Below, one piece after another: positions 1-9,610 of a DNA stretch of 64,000 nucleotides. Position 1 is the stretch's first letter, and each line of letters opens with the position of its first letter. Made by a program: the position numbers and the translations under genes. Location: NCBI GenBank assembly GCA_044228505.1, contig JBGAUT010000005.1, positions 62,001-126,000 on the forward strand, written 5' to 3'. The notes beneath the pieces are model-generated. The model ran no database searches. It was given only the letters and a program-made list of their open reading frames with translations, and was not told the origin of the DNA. The DNA is from JAEUKA01 sp044228505 (lineage in GTDB: Bacteria > Myxococcota_A > Polyangia > Palsa-1104 > JAEUJZ01).

Positions 1-1339
1 TGCGCTCTTCACGCCGGGCCGGGTGCGAGTCATTTTTGTCGCGCAGAGCCATGGGGTCCAGATGCAGGCGCTCGGCCAACTCATCCATCGCTTGCTCAAG
101 CGCAAAGGCCCCTTGCGGATGACCTGGTGCGCGAAAGGCGGCGAGCGGTCCGCTGTGCGTAAAGACGTCCGATTCCTCCACGTACACCGCCGGGCAGTCG
201 TACAGCGACAGTGCCGGGCCGCCAAAGCCCGCGCCCGCTCCGGCACCGCCGAAGCCGAAGCCCTTCACCTCGATGGCGGTCAGCTTGCCATCGGCCGCTG
301 CTGCGAGTGCGATCGATTGCTCCGATCCGGGCCGATTGCCCACGGCCAAGTGCTCTTCGCGACGATCAAGGACCAGCCGCACCGGTGCCGCCGCTGCTTT
401 GGAGAGCAGTGCCGCCAGAACTCCGTAGTTGCCCGCACCGAACTTGGCTCCGAATCCGCCGCCGCAGTAGTCGGTTAGAACCCGGACTTTGCTCTGCGGA
501 ATGCCCAGGTATTCGGCCAGCTCCTCTCGCACCGAAAAGATGCCTTGCGTGGATGCCCACACCGTAAGCTCATCGAGGCTGCGGTTCCACTCTGCGACCA
601 TGCCGTGGGTCTCTAGCGCCGAGTGCGTCTGCACCTGCGTTTTGTACGTTGCCCGCATGCCCTGGGGCCCCGCGAGCAGCGCCTGGGTGACCTGCTGGGC
701 CTGCTTGTCCACATCGCGGCCTCTCGGAGCACTGCGCTTCGGTCCGCGGACGTTGCCGACCTGATTGAGCTTGTCTTTGCTGCCACCACCACCGGCCGAG
801 CCTCTGGCTGTCACCGCTTGCTCGAACACCTTGGGCGCGGTCGGCAGCCGGGCTTCACCGTGATCGACGACAAACGGCAGTACGTCATAGTCGACTTTGA
901 TTTTGGCGAGCGCAGCCACCGCTTGCTCCGGGGTCTGTGCGGCCACTGCAGCGACCGGCTGTCCGTAATAACGGACGACGTTCACTGCGCTCTGCTTCGC
1001 GCTGCCATCGTCGGCGATTCCCAGCAAATGCGGTAGCACCACCGCCGCCTTGACTCCTGGCATCTTCAGCGCTTCGCTGACATCGACGCGGTGCAGGCGG
1101 GCATGAGGGTGCGGTGAGCGCAGAACTTTGCCATGAAGCATGCCGGGCCGGACGATGTCCGCTGTATAGCGCGCTCGTCCGCTGACCTTGTCTGCGCCAT
1201 CGATTCGAGGAATTCCCTTGCCGACTTTCTTCAAGCTGGCGTTGTCCCGCCACGCGGGTGGGGTGCCATCGGGCACTTCGCGCTGCTCGGTTTGCAGTGC
1301 GGCACCAACGATGCCCACCGGAACTTCGAGCTTGCTCAT
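1..1339 (-). CDS. Xanthine dehydrogenase/CoxL-type molybdopterin-binding subunit (3' end outside window)
   Basis: This is the large catalytic subunit of a molybdenum hydroxylase, cut by the left window edge after about 446 codons. The visible N-terminus carries the a/b hammerhead typical of the family (RIDGADKVSGRARYTADI, then LRSPHPHARL), followed by the first molybdopterin-binding part including the GGGFGAKFG stretch. The ATG at 1339 overlaps the stop of the iron-sulfur subunit in an ATGA, and GGAGG lies just upstream, so the two genes are translationally coupled. No signal peptide is seen. Since the partner has a Tat motif, this subunit is probably exported in complex with it (inference). 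No FAD subunit lies between them. The substrate cannot be told from the sequence. Confidence 0.93.
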   Translation of the reverse strand, partial: MSKLEVPVGIVGAALQTEQREVPDGTPPAWRDNASLKKVGKGIPRIDGADKVSGRARYTADIVRPGMLHGKVLRSPHPHARLHRVDVSEALKMPGVKAAVVLPHLLGIADDGSAKQSAVNVVRYYGQPVAAVAAQTPEQAVAALAKIKVDYDVLPFVVDHGEARLPTAPKVFEQAVTARGSAGGGGSKDKLNQVGNVRGPKRSAPRGRDVDKQAQQVTQALLAGPQGMRATYKTQVQTHSALETHGMVAEWNRSLDELTVWASTQGIFSVREELAEYLGIPQSKVRVLTDYCGGGFGAKFGAGNYGVLAALLSKAAAAPVRLVLDRREEHLAVGNRPGSEQSIALAAAADGKLTAIEVKGFGFGGAGAGAGFGGPALSLYDCPAVYVEESDVFTHSGPLAAFRAPGHPQGAFALEQAMDELAERLHLDPMALRDKNDSHPARREER

Positions 1340-2088
1340 TTGGCACCTCCCTTGGCTGCGGACAGGGCGGCTTCGACGATGTGCGGATACGCGCCACAGC
1401 GACAGAGGTTGCCAGCGATCGCTGCCCGAACTTCGTCTTCACTGAGCGACGCCAGCTTGCCTTCGGCGCGAGCTTTTTCATGCAGCGCCGCGCAGCTCAT
1501 CAGCATACCCGACGTACAAAAGCCACACTGAAGGGCATCCTTGTCCAAAAACGCTTGTTGCAGTGGATGCAGAGTCGTCCCTTTGGCCAGGCCTTCAACG
1601 GTGGTCACCGCGAGCGGCTCTTTTCCGGGCAACCCGGTGACATCCAGCGCCAGCGTCATGCAGGCGAGCGTTGGTGAACCCGCTACCCAGACCGTACAGG
1701 CACCGCAGCCGCCGCGATCACAGCCAATCTTGGTACCCAGCAGGCCGAGCCGATCGCGCAGTACCGTGGCCAGCGTGTCGCGTGGTTCGACCATTACTTT
1801 TTGCGGCTTGCCATTGACCAGTAGCGTGGTGGGCACCGCGCCTGGTCCAAGGATCTGAGCTGGCGCTACTGCCTCCTTGGCCTTTGCTTCCGCCGCCTGG
1901 GCCGCCGTCTCCGCAATGGGGAGCGAGAGCAGCGCGGCAGCCGATGCGGCACCACCAGATTGTTTGAGAAAACCACGTCTAGACAGCTCGGCTGGGGCCG
2001 CGACTGGCGATGCGGGCAGAGGTCTCGTCGCAGGTTGGGCGGCGAGTCGGGAGTCGTCTACGGCGAGATTGGGATCACCCTTGCTCAT
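1336..2088 (-). CDS. Tat-exported 2Fe-2S subunit of the molybdenum hydroxylase (CoxS/IorA-like)
   Basis: A 250-residue electron-transfer subunit. A twin-arginine motif (SRRGFLKQ, about residue 36) precedes a hydrophobic Ala/Leu segment, so it is predicted to be exported folded. The plant-type ferredoxin cluster ligands are visible as CDRGGCGAC near residue 120. The second [2Fe-2S] cluster of the family is visible as CGFCTSGM and CRCGAYP toward the C-terminus. It is longer than cytoplasmic CoxS proteins (about 160 residues) because of the leader and linker. It is the first gene of the pair and overlaps the large subunit by 4 bp. With no flavin subunit present, electrons probably pass to a periplasmic cytochrome c rather than NAD (inference from Tat-exported relatives). 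Confidence 0.93.
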   Translation of the reverse strand: MSKGDPNLAVDDSRLAAQPATRPLPASPVAAPAELSRRGFLKQSGGAASAAALLSLPIAETAAQAAEAKAKEAVAPAQILGPGAVPTTLLVNGKPQKVMVEPRDTLATVLRDRLGLLGTKIGCDRGGCGACTVWVAGSPTLACMTLALDVTGLPGKEPLAVTTVEGLAKGTTLHPLQQAFLDKDALQCGFCTSGMLMSCAALHEKARAEGKLASLSEDEVRAAIAGNLCRCGAYPHIVEAALSAAKGGAK

Positions 2089-2226
2089 GGCGCGACATTA
2101 CAAGAAAAGGGGAGCGGTAAATAGAGCGATGGAAGCGTAAGATGACTGTGCAGGAGTCTCTGCGAGCGACCGCACCTCTGTGGGGAGGTCGGCGACGTTC
2201 GTGCTTTTTGATTAGGAGAACTATCC

Positions 2227-2853
2227 ATGAAAACTTGGCGGACACTTGGCTCCGTGGGCTTGTTTGTCTCGGTCCTCGGGGTCGCATGCAACAGCGGCAT
2301 CATTGGTGGGGAGGATCCCAACTGCACCGACCCCAATGGTTGCAACCAGACCCAGGGCGCAGAGTTTATTAACCTCATCGTCGATCCCGCGCAGGCGACG
2401 CTCACCTCTGACAACGGCAGTAAGCCCAATCAATCGTTCATCATCAAGGGGCAACGTCCCGACGGCTCGATCTCGGAACCGCTGGCAGCCGTCTACTCGG
2501 TACCGTCCAACGGCATTGGCACCGTTGACTCATCGACCGGCGTGTTCACTGCCACCGGAGAGGTCGGCGGCACCGTTACGATCACCGCCACCGTCGTGAG
2601 CAACGGCGTTACATTGACCACGACCATGCAAGTTACGGTGGTGCTGGTCAAGACGTATACGACTCCCGGTACTCCTGCCGATGCGGCGACCAAGTTCGCT
2701 GGCACTCCGACCATGGACGTGGCCAAGTCCGCGCAGATTGTTTACCCGCTCAACAACGTCGTGATGCCGCAGAACGTCTATCCAGCAGACATTCAGTGGA
2801 CAAATGGCGAGTCCCGTCGTGAAGGCGGTTCAAGGTTTCCCTGTGCCGAGTGA
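2227..2853 (+). pseudogene. 5' fragment of a split lipoprotein gene (Ig-like domain part)
   Basis: The open frame has a good Shine-Dalgarno (AGGAGA) before the ATG and encodes a lipoprotein signal ending VLGVAC, then a bacterial Ig-like (Big_2-type) domain at about residues 50-135. Homologous sense ends at codon 194, within the 13-bp repeat at 2795-2807. The last 15 codons (to 2853) are foreign. Joining 2227-2807 to 13983-15417 gives exactly 672 codons in frame, with the junction reading DIQWTNG-VAGDLYRV. So this is the front part of one 671-residue gene interrupted by an 11.2-kb segment. A 208-residue truncated lipoprotein could still be made. Confidence 0.85.
2795..2807 (+). repeat. Left copy of 13-bp direct repeat flanking the 11.2-kb insert
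   Basis: AGTGGACAAATGG is identical to 13970-13982 in the same orientation. It marks where the lipoprotein reading frame is broken. The flanking bases differ (C before and C after here; T before and T after at the other copy), so the identity is exactly 13 bp. Confidence 0.9.
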
Positions 2854-2930
2854 GCTAAGTGGGGAAGTAATGGATCGATGACACCTACGGAATCAGATGA
2901 CACCAGCAGCACAGAAGAAGTAGGGAGCCG

Positions 2931-4916
2931 TCAGGACACATTCTCTAGCTGCTGCTGAAGCTGCTCCCAGTGGACATACAGCTGCTCAAGCTCTGTCTGG
3001 ACGTCGGCAAATCGCTGAATGAGGGGCCGCGCCCGCGGTGCATCGTTGTATAGGCTGGGATCCGCGAGCTGGGTTTCAAGGGACTTTTTCTCAAGCTCTA
3101 GCTCGGCAATCCGCAGCTCGGATTTTTCGATCTGTTGCTTGAGTGGTTTTTGCTTGGCGGCTCGGGCTTCTCGTTCCTGGGCTTCCCGCCTTCGCCGATC
3201 TCGATCAGACTCCTCCGGTTTGGGTTCGGACTTGGCTTCCGATTTTCCGTCCGCCCGGCTGCGCGCTGGTGTGGCAGAGGTCTGGGACTCCTTACCCGCT
3301 CCATGGACGGTCTGTTCCTGGTGATACAGATAGTCATCGAGGTTGCCGGTCCATTCCTCAATTCTCCCATCGCGTACATCCCAGATGCGGGTCGCAAGCT
3401 GGTTGATGAAGCTGCGGTTGTGGGAGACAAACAGCAGAGTGCCACCATAGTCCTTGAGCGCCTCGACCAGTTTTTCCGAGGAATCCAGATCCAAGTGGTT
3501 GGTCGGCTCGTCCATAAGAATCAGGTTGGAAGGCACCACCAGCAGTCGCGCCAGAGCCACTCGCGCTCGCTCACCACCAGAGAGCACCGCGATCTTTTTG
3601 TCGACATCATCCCCCTGAAACAAAAACGAACCGAGGATTCCTCGCACAAAGGACTGCGGCTGATCCGGAACCAGTCCCCAGATCTCTTCTAGGATGGTCT
3701 TGTCACGGTCGAGCTTTTCGGTGTGATGCTGCGCGTAGTAGGCTGCGTGTACGTTGTGGCCGAGCGCAATGGTTCCTCCATCGAGAGGAAGTTCATTTGC
3801 GATCAGCCGCAGCAGAGTGGTCTTGCCAGCGCCGTTGACGCCAATGATGGCGACCCGCTCTCCCCGTTCGAGCGTCCTTGATACCGAGCGATAGATGGTC
3901 TTTTCGCCAAAGCGCTTGTCGATGCTGTTTAAGCGGACCACTTCCCGACCCGAGCGCGGAACCTCCGGGAATCGGAATCTCACCGTTGAGTGATGATCCC
4001 GAACCTGGATCGTTTCGCTTTTTTCGAGCAGCTTGATCCGACTCTGCACCTGCCGCGCTTTCGAGGCCTTGTAGCGAAAGCGTTCAATGAATCGCTCGGT
4101 GACAGCGCGTTCTTCAGCTTGGCGACGGGCGCGGATCTCCAGGTTGAGTTCTTCTTCGGTACGCTGGCGGCGATAGGATTCGTAATCGCCTGTGTAGGAA
4201 CGGAGTCCTTCCGGTTCAAACGACAGCACACGACGGATCTGTCGATTCAAAAAGTCGCGATCGTGACTGACCAAAAGGACTGCTTTTTGTGATCGTCGCA
4301 GGAACTGATCGAACCAGGCCAGTGACGGAATATCGAGGTGGTTGGTCGGCTCATCCAGCAGCAGTAGCTCCGGCTCTAGCAGCAGCAGGCCGGCCAGTGC
4401 GGCACGCATCTTCCAGCCACCGGACAGAGTCGCGACATCCCGATCAAACTCGCGTTCCGCAAAGCCGAGTCCGGCCAAAATACTCTCGGCGCGATGTCGT
4501 CCGTAGCGCTCCTCGAAGTCGGTGAGCCGATGGTGAAGATCAGCGAGCCGCTGCGCCAGTTCGATGCGGGCGTCGTCGTCTTCCGCTGCGGTCAGCTCTT
4601 CTTCGACTTCCACAATGGATCGGCCGAGCTCTTCACTGCCTGGAACCGCGGCGCGCACCGAATCGACCAGAGTGCCAGGAGGGAGCGCCAGGATGTCCTG
4701 CGGCAGATAGCCGGCGCGGATTCCGCGAGCAAAGTACACCTCACCGGAATCGCCTTCGCGCTCGTGGGCCAAGATCCGCAGCAGAGTGGACTTCCCAGAG
4801 CCGTTTGGCCCAATGAGTCCAATCTTTTCTCCCGGCTGGATCGCAAAGCTCTCTCCGTCGAGGATGAGCCTCTTCCCAAACGAAATCGACAGGTCTTCTA
4901 CTGTAACAATCGACAT
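2931..4916 (-). CDS. ABC-F family ATP-binding protein (Uup/YheS-like)
   Basis: A 661-residue protein with two ABC ATPase domains on one chain and no membrane segment, the layout of ABC-F proteins that act on ribosomes. Domain 1 has Walker A GPNGSGKST (about residue 37), signature LSGGWKM and Walker B LLLLDEPTNHLD. Domain 2 has GVNGAGKTT, LSGGERAR and LILMDEPTNHLD. The charged linker between them (RARRQAEERAVTERFIERFRY) fits the P-site tRNA interaction motif region. After about residue 530 comes a Lys/Glu-rich stretch and a C-terminal coiled coil, as in Uup and YheS. It lies 13 bp downstream of the slipin gene, so the two probably share a transcript. Which ABC-F subgroup it belongs to is not certain. 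Confidence 0.92.
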   Translation of the reverse strand: MSIVTVEDLSISFGKRLILDGESFAIQPGEKIGLIGPNGSGKSTLLRILAHEREGDSGEVYFARGIRAGYLPQDILALPPGTLVDSVRAAVPGSEELGRSIVEVEEELTAAEDDDARIELAQRLADLHHRLTDFEERYGRHRAESILAGLGFAEREFDRDVATLSGGWKMRAALAGLLLLEPELLLLDEPTNHLDIPSLAWFDQFLRRSQKAVLLVSHDRDFLNRQIRRVLSFEPEGLRSYTGDYESYRRQRTEEELNLEIRARRQAEERAVTERFIERFRYKASKARQVQSRIKLLEKSETIQVRDHHSTVRFRFPEVPRSGREVVRLNSIDKRFGEKTIYRSVSRTLERGERVAIIGVNGAGKTTLLRLIANELPLDGGTIALGHNVHAAYYAQHHTEKLDRDKTILEEIWGLVPDQPQSFVRGILGSFLFQGDDVDKKIAVLSGGERARVALARLLVVPSNLILMDEPTNHLDLDSSEKLVEALKDYGGTLLFVSHNRSFINQLATRIWDVRDGRIEEWTGNLDDYLYHQEQTVHGAGKESQTSATPARSRADGKSEAKSEPKPEESDRDRRRREAQEREARAAKQKPLKQQIEKSELRIAELELEKKSLETQLADPSLYNDAPRARPLIQRFADVQTELEQLYVHWEQLQQQLENVS

Positions 4917-4929
4917 GACTAGGAACTGC

Positions 4930-5691
4930 CTACTTCCCGAGTTTTTCGGACAGAGTCTTGGCCATACTCACAAACTCCGAAGGCATCATGATGATGGTGG
5001 TGGTGTTGTGTTCTGCGCCCACCTCCGAGATCATCTGCATCCTCCGTAGCTCGAGCGCCGCAGGGTGCGCGGACATCAGTCCCGCCGATTCGGTGAGCTT
5101 GACGGCGGCTTCCAGTTCGGCTTCCGCCTTGATGATCCGCGCCTTTTTCTCTCGCTGCGCTTCAGCTTCCCTTGCCATCGCACGCTGCATCGCTTCGGGA
5201 ATCTCGACGTCCTTCATTTCGACCATGTCGATCTTGATGCCCCATGGTGTTGTCGTTTGATCAACGATTCGCTGAAGCGTCTGATTGATGCGGTCGCGGT
5301 CACGTAGGACTTCGTCCAAGTTGTGCTGACCGATGATATTGCGCAGCGTGGTGAGCGCCACCTGATACACCGCCGACCGATAGTCGGCCACAGCAACGAG
5401 CGCAAGCTTCGGATCAGAGATGTGATACCAGAGCACCGCATCCACTTTGGTGGTCACACTGTCTTTGGTAATCGTCTCTTGCTGGGCTACCGATTGGGTG
5501 ACCACTCGTAGATCGAGGATCTGCGCAGTCTCGAAAATCGGGGCCACCCAGGTCAGACCCGGTCCACGCAGTCCAGCCAATCGTCCCAGCCGAAACAGTA
5601 CGCCCCGCTGATACTCTTGGATCACCCGAATCCCGATCAGCAAATACAGCACAAGCAGCACGGCCAGAACCACAAACGGGAGGTTTTCCAT
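4930..5691 (-). CDS. Slipin / SPFH (band 7) membrane protein
   Basis: A 253-residue protein with one N-terminal membrane segment (residues 5-22, LPFVVLAVLLVLYLLIG) followed directly by an SPFH domain (GVLFRLGRL, GPGLTWVAP, DVEIPEAMQRAM) and a charged helix rich in Ala/Glu/Lys (REAEAQREKKARIIKAEAE). This is the stomatin/slipin layout; family members assemble as membrane rings. Slipins are often paired with a NfeD protein, but none is adjacent; an ABC-F gene follows instead. The ATG at 5691 is preferred to the GTG at 5700 because it starts just before the membrane segment. No strong Shine-Dalgarno is seen. Confidence 0.92.
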   Translation of the reverse strand: MENLPFVVLAVLLVLYLLIGIRVIQEYQRGVLFRLGRLAGLRGPGLTWVAPIFETAQILDLRVVTQSVAQQETITKDSVTTKVDAVLWYHISDPKLALVAVADYRSAVYQVALTTLRNIIGQHNLDEVLRDRDRINQTLQRIVDQTTTPWGIKIDMVEMKDVEIPEAMQRAMAREAEAQREKKARIIKAEAELEAAVKLTESAGLMSAHPAALELRRMQMISEVGAEHNTTTIIMMPSEFVSMAKTLSEKLGK

Positions 5692-5822
5692 GCTGCACAC
5701 GATGACTGAATCTCGGCGTTTTCGCCACTACCGACATCAAAGTGTCCGGCGGCTTGATCGATCGAATGACAGCGGGCCGGTGCGGATTGCGAGCGATCTT
5801 TGTTTGGTGTACGACTCGCGCC

Positions 5823-6674
5823 ATGAAGTCACCTGTCGTCTGTCAATCCTATCCTTTGCTCGGAATGCTCCAGCGCACTAGTCGTACGGAGGGAGTGCGA
5901 TTGATCGCGCTGCTTGTGATTGCGCTTTCCACGCCGAGCGCGCATGGAGACCCCCAGGCGAAGGCCAAAGCTGGCGTGGGTGGTGAAAAGCGTTCTGACA
6001 CGGACGCAGAGCTTTTGCGAATGATGTCGGCGAGTATGGAGAAGAGCGCAGGCCCAGCGTCGAAACAAAAGTCGAAGTCGCTTTCCAACTTGAACCTGCT
6101 CGGCTCCGACAAGAAAGAAAAGCTCGATTCCGGCCGTCGGACCAAGAGTCTCCTTGAAATTATGGCGGCTTCCCAGGGCTCGGTCTTGGGACTACGATCT
6201 TACGAGTCCGGTGTGAACACCAAACCGGTGCTACCGGATCCGCCCCCGAAGCGCCGCGAACCTCGCGTGATTGATGTCGAGGCCGATCATGAGGCATTCG
6301 AGCGCTCGCCGCTCATCGCTTCGCGGACTCCCATCCCGCAGCCGGAAGGCCCAAAACCCATCCTCACGATCGAACACATCGAGGTTGCTAAAGAACAGAG
6401 AGCGGCAGTCACCAAAGTGGTCGGCTCGACGATGGACAAGCTTCGACGCTGCTATGAGGAAGCGCTGCGGCGCAAATCCGATCTGTCAGGAACCGTGGAG
6501 TGGCAAGGCGTACTGGCTTCAGCCGGAATGCTGCGCGGAGGAAAGACGGCCGGAACCTTGGCAGACCCGCAAGCAGCGGTCTGTACGGCGCACACCCTGG
6601 AATCGCTTGCGTACCCGGTGAGCACATCGGATCAGTCGCTGCGGATCACGATTCAGATGAGGGTCAGCCAATGA
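5823..6674 (+). CDS. AgmX/PglI C-terminal domain-type exported protein
   Basis: The C-terminal ~100 residues (MDKLRRCYEEALRR, LSGTVEWQG, QSLRITIQM) match the domain found at the ends of AgmX/PglI gliding-associated proteins and many Myxococcota proteins: a conserved RRCYE-type helix followed by a small beta domain. The N-terminus has a hydrophobic segment (LIALLVIALSTPSAHG) that looks like a signal peptide. The middle is charged and of low complexity. The start is uncertain: ATG 5823, ATG 5865, or a TTG near 5901 with GGAGG upstream. Its stop codon overlaps the ATG of the next gene, so the two are coupled and probably work together at the cell envelope. Confidence 0.75.
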   Translation: MKSPVVCQSYPLLGMLQRTSRTEGVRLIALLVIALSTPSAHGDPQAKAKAGVGGEKRSDTDAELLRMMSASMEKSAGPASKQKSKSLSNLNLLGSDKKEKLDSGRRTKSLLEIMAASQGSVLGLRSYESGVNTKPVLPDPPPKRREPRVIDVEADHEAFERSPLIASRTPIPQPEGPKPILTIEHIEVAKEQRAAVTKVVGSTMDKLRRCYEEALRRKSDLSGTVEWQGVLASAGMLRGGKTAGTLADPQAAVCTAHTLESLAYPVSTSDQSLRITIQMRVSQ

Positions 6675-9610
6675 AGATCCTCGCCCTTTTGCTGGGACTC
6701 TGCGCAAGTCTCGGCGTCGGCTTCCCTCCCGCTATTGGCTTAGCCAACGCGAATCCTTCCTGCGAGATCATTGCACGCAATGCAACGATCGAGCTTCCGA
6801 TTGTCCCGCCAGGAAACAGTGGGTTTCGGGTGCGGGTTCGAGCCACGGAAGCAAGGGTGCGGCCACTCCTCGATCAAGTTACGGTCGATGGTACGTTCCG
6901 TTTCGAGACAACTGGGGCCCTGCAGTTGCCGCTGCATCTTTCGCGAGCACTCCGTTTGCCGGGTGGGCTTGGGTATGTCGGCACCGATGCGAAGCTTCAG
7001 CTAGCGGTCAGTCAGTCGACGCTGCGAGCGACCGTACCCCTGCGGCGGATGTCCCTGGGTCCGATCGATCTGCCCTGTACCCTACTGACGCTGGCGGCCG
7101 ATGAGGAAGCGGAAAAAGGGGCAAGCAGAAAGCGAGCGCTCCCAAAGGACTCCGAAGCCTCGGACCCACAGGTTGCGCGTCTCGATGCACTGCTCGATAC
7201 GGCCAAGGGAATCTGGATTGCGAGAGTTCCCACCGTACGGGTCTATGCTGCCGCACGTGATGACGCTCCTTCTGTTGAACTTCATGCATCCAGTCCCCGT
7301 GATCTGCGACTGCAGGGACTCGGTAGTGAAGGGGTGTTTGTCCGTGCCGGAGTTCGCGACGGCAGCGTGGCGGTGGTGGGGTATGTGAAGGCCTCCGATG
7401 TCGAGCCAGAGCCGCCGCCTTCGGGGGTTGGTGGGCTTGGTGGGATGGGGGGTAGATGTGAAGAGGAAGTGGAAGAGCCCAGCGACTTTTCGGGAGAGGT
7501 GACAGTCGGAGCGGGTACGCGAATCTTTGCGGCTCCAGCAGTGGGTCCATGGGCCGAGCTGTCGAAGACGGTAAGACTTCCGGTGCGCTGGCGGGTCGGA
7601 ACCTCTGTCGATGGCAAAGAGTGGGTGCGGATCGCGTCCGTTCCGAACATCGAAGAAGTGATGGGGGGATTTCGCTTTGGCCCCGCTTGTCGCAAGCCAC
7701 TCCGTCATGCCTTTGTTCCGCTGTCCGCAGTCGCTATCCCAGATGCGGTGGGAATCATGCATCGAGCAAGTGCCAAAAAGAATGTCCCGATTGGCAAGGC
7801 TGCTGTGCTCGCGGCCCGCAAAGAACTGGGTCTGACGGATTCCGGGGTTCTTTCGGTGTACGGAGATCTCGGCTGCTTCATTCGCAAAGGTCACGTTCGC
7901 TGTTTCGGGGAGATTCCGGGCCTTGCTGCGACCGATTCTGCGATCGAGATTCCCGATCTAGCGGATGCGATCCAAGTGGTCACCACTCACTCTTCGATCT
8001 GTGCGCTTCGGCAGCAAGGAGAGGTAGTCTGCCGAGGCAGTCGATCGAAGCAGAGCCCACAAAAGTGGACTCCTCTTGCGAGCATCAGTGATGCGGTGGC
8101 CCTGTCTGCCGGAACCAACCTGCTGTGTGCAGTGCGTGCCGATGGTCGAGTTGTCTGTGTCGATCTGCAAGGAAAAGGCACAGACCTTGATGGAATCGGT
8201 GATGGAGTCGCCGTCTCTGTTGGAACAAACCATGCCTGTGTACTGAGACAACGGGGTGCCGTGGCCTGCTTCGGTGATAATTCCTATGGTCAACTCGGAA
8301 GTGGTGATCGCCGCAAATACGCCGGAGTGGTAGAGGTGAAGGGACTATCACAAGTTGTCCAGATCGCCGCAGGTCGCAGCCATACCTGTGCCACACGCAG
8401 CGATGGTGTCATGCTGTGTTTCGGAGGCAATGACAACGATCAACTGGGCATCGGAAAGAGCGAGTATTCCGTTCCGAATCCAACCGAAGTCAAAGCCAGG
8501 AACCTTCGCGGAATCGTTGCCGGAGAAGGCTGGACCTGCGGGCTCACTGACCGTGGTGTGGCGTGCTTTGGATACAATCATCAGGATTACGGAATGTTGG
8601 CTGGTGGTGTGTCCTATCAAGGTACTCCGACCGAGATTGGTGGACTTTCGGGAGCACGTCATCTCGCGATGGGAAACAGCAGAGCCTGCGCCATGCTTGA
8701 TTCCGGAGTCGTTCGCTGCTGGGGGGCGCGGGTGGTCCGGACTCCTGTTTCCGTCACCACGTTACCGAGCAAGCCGGTTCGCAAGCTGCGGGCTGGCTAT
8801 CGTTCGATGTGTGCGCTGTTCGAGGATGGATCGATACGCTGCTGGCCGAAGACCGGTGCCGAGATAGAACAGGGTCCAAGACCCGGCGTGATCGACTTTC
8901 AGGCCTCCGCAGGACAGCTATGTCGATTGGATGCGCAAGGTCATGACTACTGCTCGTTCGGAGGGGCTCCGCCTGGGGATGGTCCGGCCTCGTTGATTGC
9001 GGTGCAGACCGGGATTTCCTGCGCGGTTCGTGGCGGAAAGTTGATGTGTAGTAGCGAAAGCGGAACCATCTCGATCGACCCCGAGCTGCAAGGGGAGGTC
9101 ATTCAAGTGGCGGTGGCCTACCATCGAGTCTGTGCGGTCGAAAGGAGTGGCCGAGTTCTATGCGCACAGGTGTCTCCTCGGAACGAGACGCCGCCGCCGG
9201 TTCGCATCGTTCCAGGTGTGCTCGATGCAGTGGAGGTTGCGATCTCGTCTCGCACGGTCTGCGTGAGACATCGGAGTGGACAAGTCGACTGTGATACCGG
9301 GCAAGGTCCACAAACGCTCGAGTCGATCACCGATGCGGTGTCCGTAAGCCTCAACGAAGCGCAAGTATGTGTGGTCCGTAGCAATGGGAGTCTGTGGTGT
9401 GCCAAGCGCGAGTTTGGATTTGGCGGAGGACACGATGGCTACCAGACCCCAGTTCCGATTCCTGGCCTGACGAATGCCGTCGAGGTCGTGGTTGGAGACG
9501 GAACCACCTGTGCTCGCAAACAGGACGGAACGATCTTCTGTTTTGGCAAGTGTGATGGTGGACTCTGCGATGGCGTGGTGCTACCGGTCACGATTCCCGA
9601 GCAAGGCTAG
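6671..9610 (+). CDS. Exported RCC1-repeat (beta-propeller) protein
   Basis: A 979-residue protein starting at the ATG that overlaps the upstream stop (ATGA). A signal peptide runs to about residue 28 (LALLLGLCASLGVGFPPAIG). Residues ~30-200 are an unrecognised beta-rich domain. Residues ~215-400 contain two SH3-like stretches (for example TVRVYAAARDDAPSVELHAS). From about residue 400 to the end there are many RCC1-type repeats with the pattern GxxHxCAxRxDGxxxCxGxNxxGQLG (GDNSYGQLGSGD; GRSHTCATRSDG; GGNDNDQLGIG). Later repeats are degenerate and Cys-rich, with two Cys per blade. RCC1 propellers mediate protein binding; the partner is unknown. The 3' end overlaps the convergent histidine kinase by 30 bp. 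Confidence 0.85.
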   Translation: MKILALLLGLCASLGVGFPPAIGLANANPSCEIIARNATIELPIVPPGNSGFRVRVRATEARVRPLLDQVTVDGTFRFETTGALQLPLHLSRALRLPGGLGYVGTDAKLQLAVSQSTLRATVPLRRMSLGPIDLPCTLLTLAADEEAEKGASRKRALPKDSEASDPQVARLDALLDTAKGIWIARVPTVRVYAAARDDAPSVELHASSPRDLRLQGLGSEGVFVRAGVRDGSVAVVGYVKASDVEPEPPPSGVGGLGGMGGRCEEEVEEPSDFSGEVTVGAGTRIFAAPAVGPWAELSKTVRLPVRWRVGTSVDGKEWVRIASVPNIEEVMGGFRFGPACRKPLRHAFVPLSAVAIPDAVGIMHRASAKKNVPIGKAAVLAARKELGLTDSGVLSVYGDLGCFIRKGHVRCFGEIPGLAATDSAIEIPDLADAIQVVTTHSSICALRQQGEVVCRGSRSKQSPQKWTPLASISDAVALSAGTNLLCAVRADGRVVCVDLQGKGTDLDGIGDGVAVSVGTNHACVLRQRGAVACFGDNSYGQLGSGDRRKYAGVVEVKGLSQVVQIAAGRSHTCATRSDGVMLCFGGNDNDQLGIGKSEYSVPNPTEVKARNLRGIVAGEGWTCGLTDRGVACFGYNHQDYGMLAGGVSYQGTPTEIGGLSGARHLAMGNSRACAMLDSGVVRCWGARVVRTPVSVTTLPSKPVRKLRAGYRSMCALFEDGSIRCWPKTGAEIEQGPRPGVIDFQASAGQLCRLDAQGHDYCSFGGAPPGDGPASLIAVQTGISCAVRGGKLMCSSESGTISIDPELQGEVIQVAVAYHRVCAVERSGRVLCAQVSPRNETPPPVRIVPGVLDAVEVAISSRTVCVRHRSGQVDCDTGQGPQTLESITDAVSVSLNEAQVCVVRSNGSLWCAKREFGFGGGHDGYQTPVPIPGLTNAVEVVVGDGTTCARKQDGTIFCFGKCDGGLCDGVVLPVTIPEQG

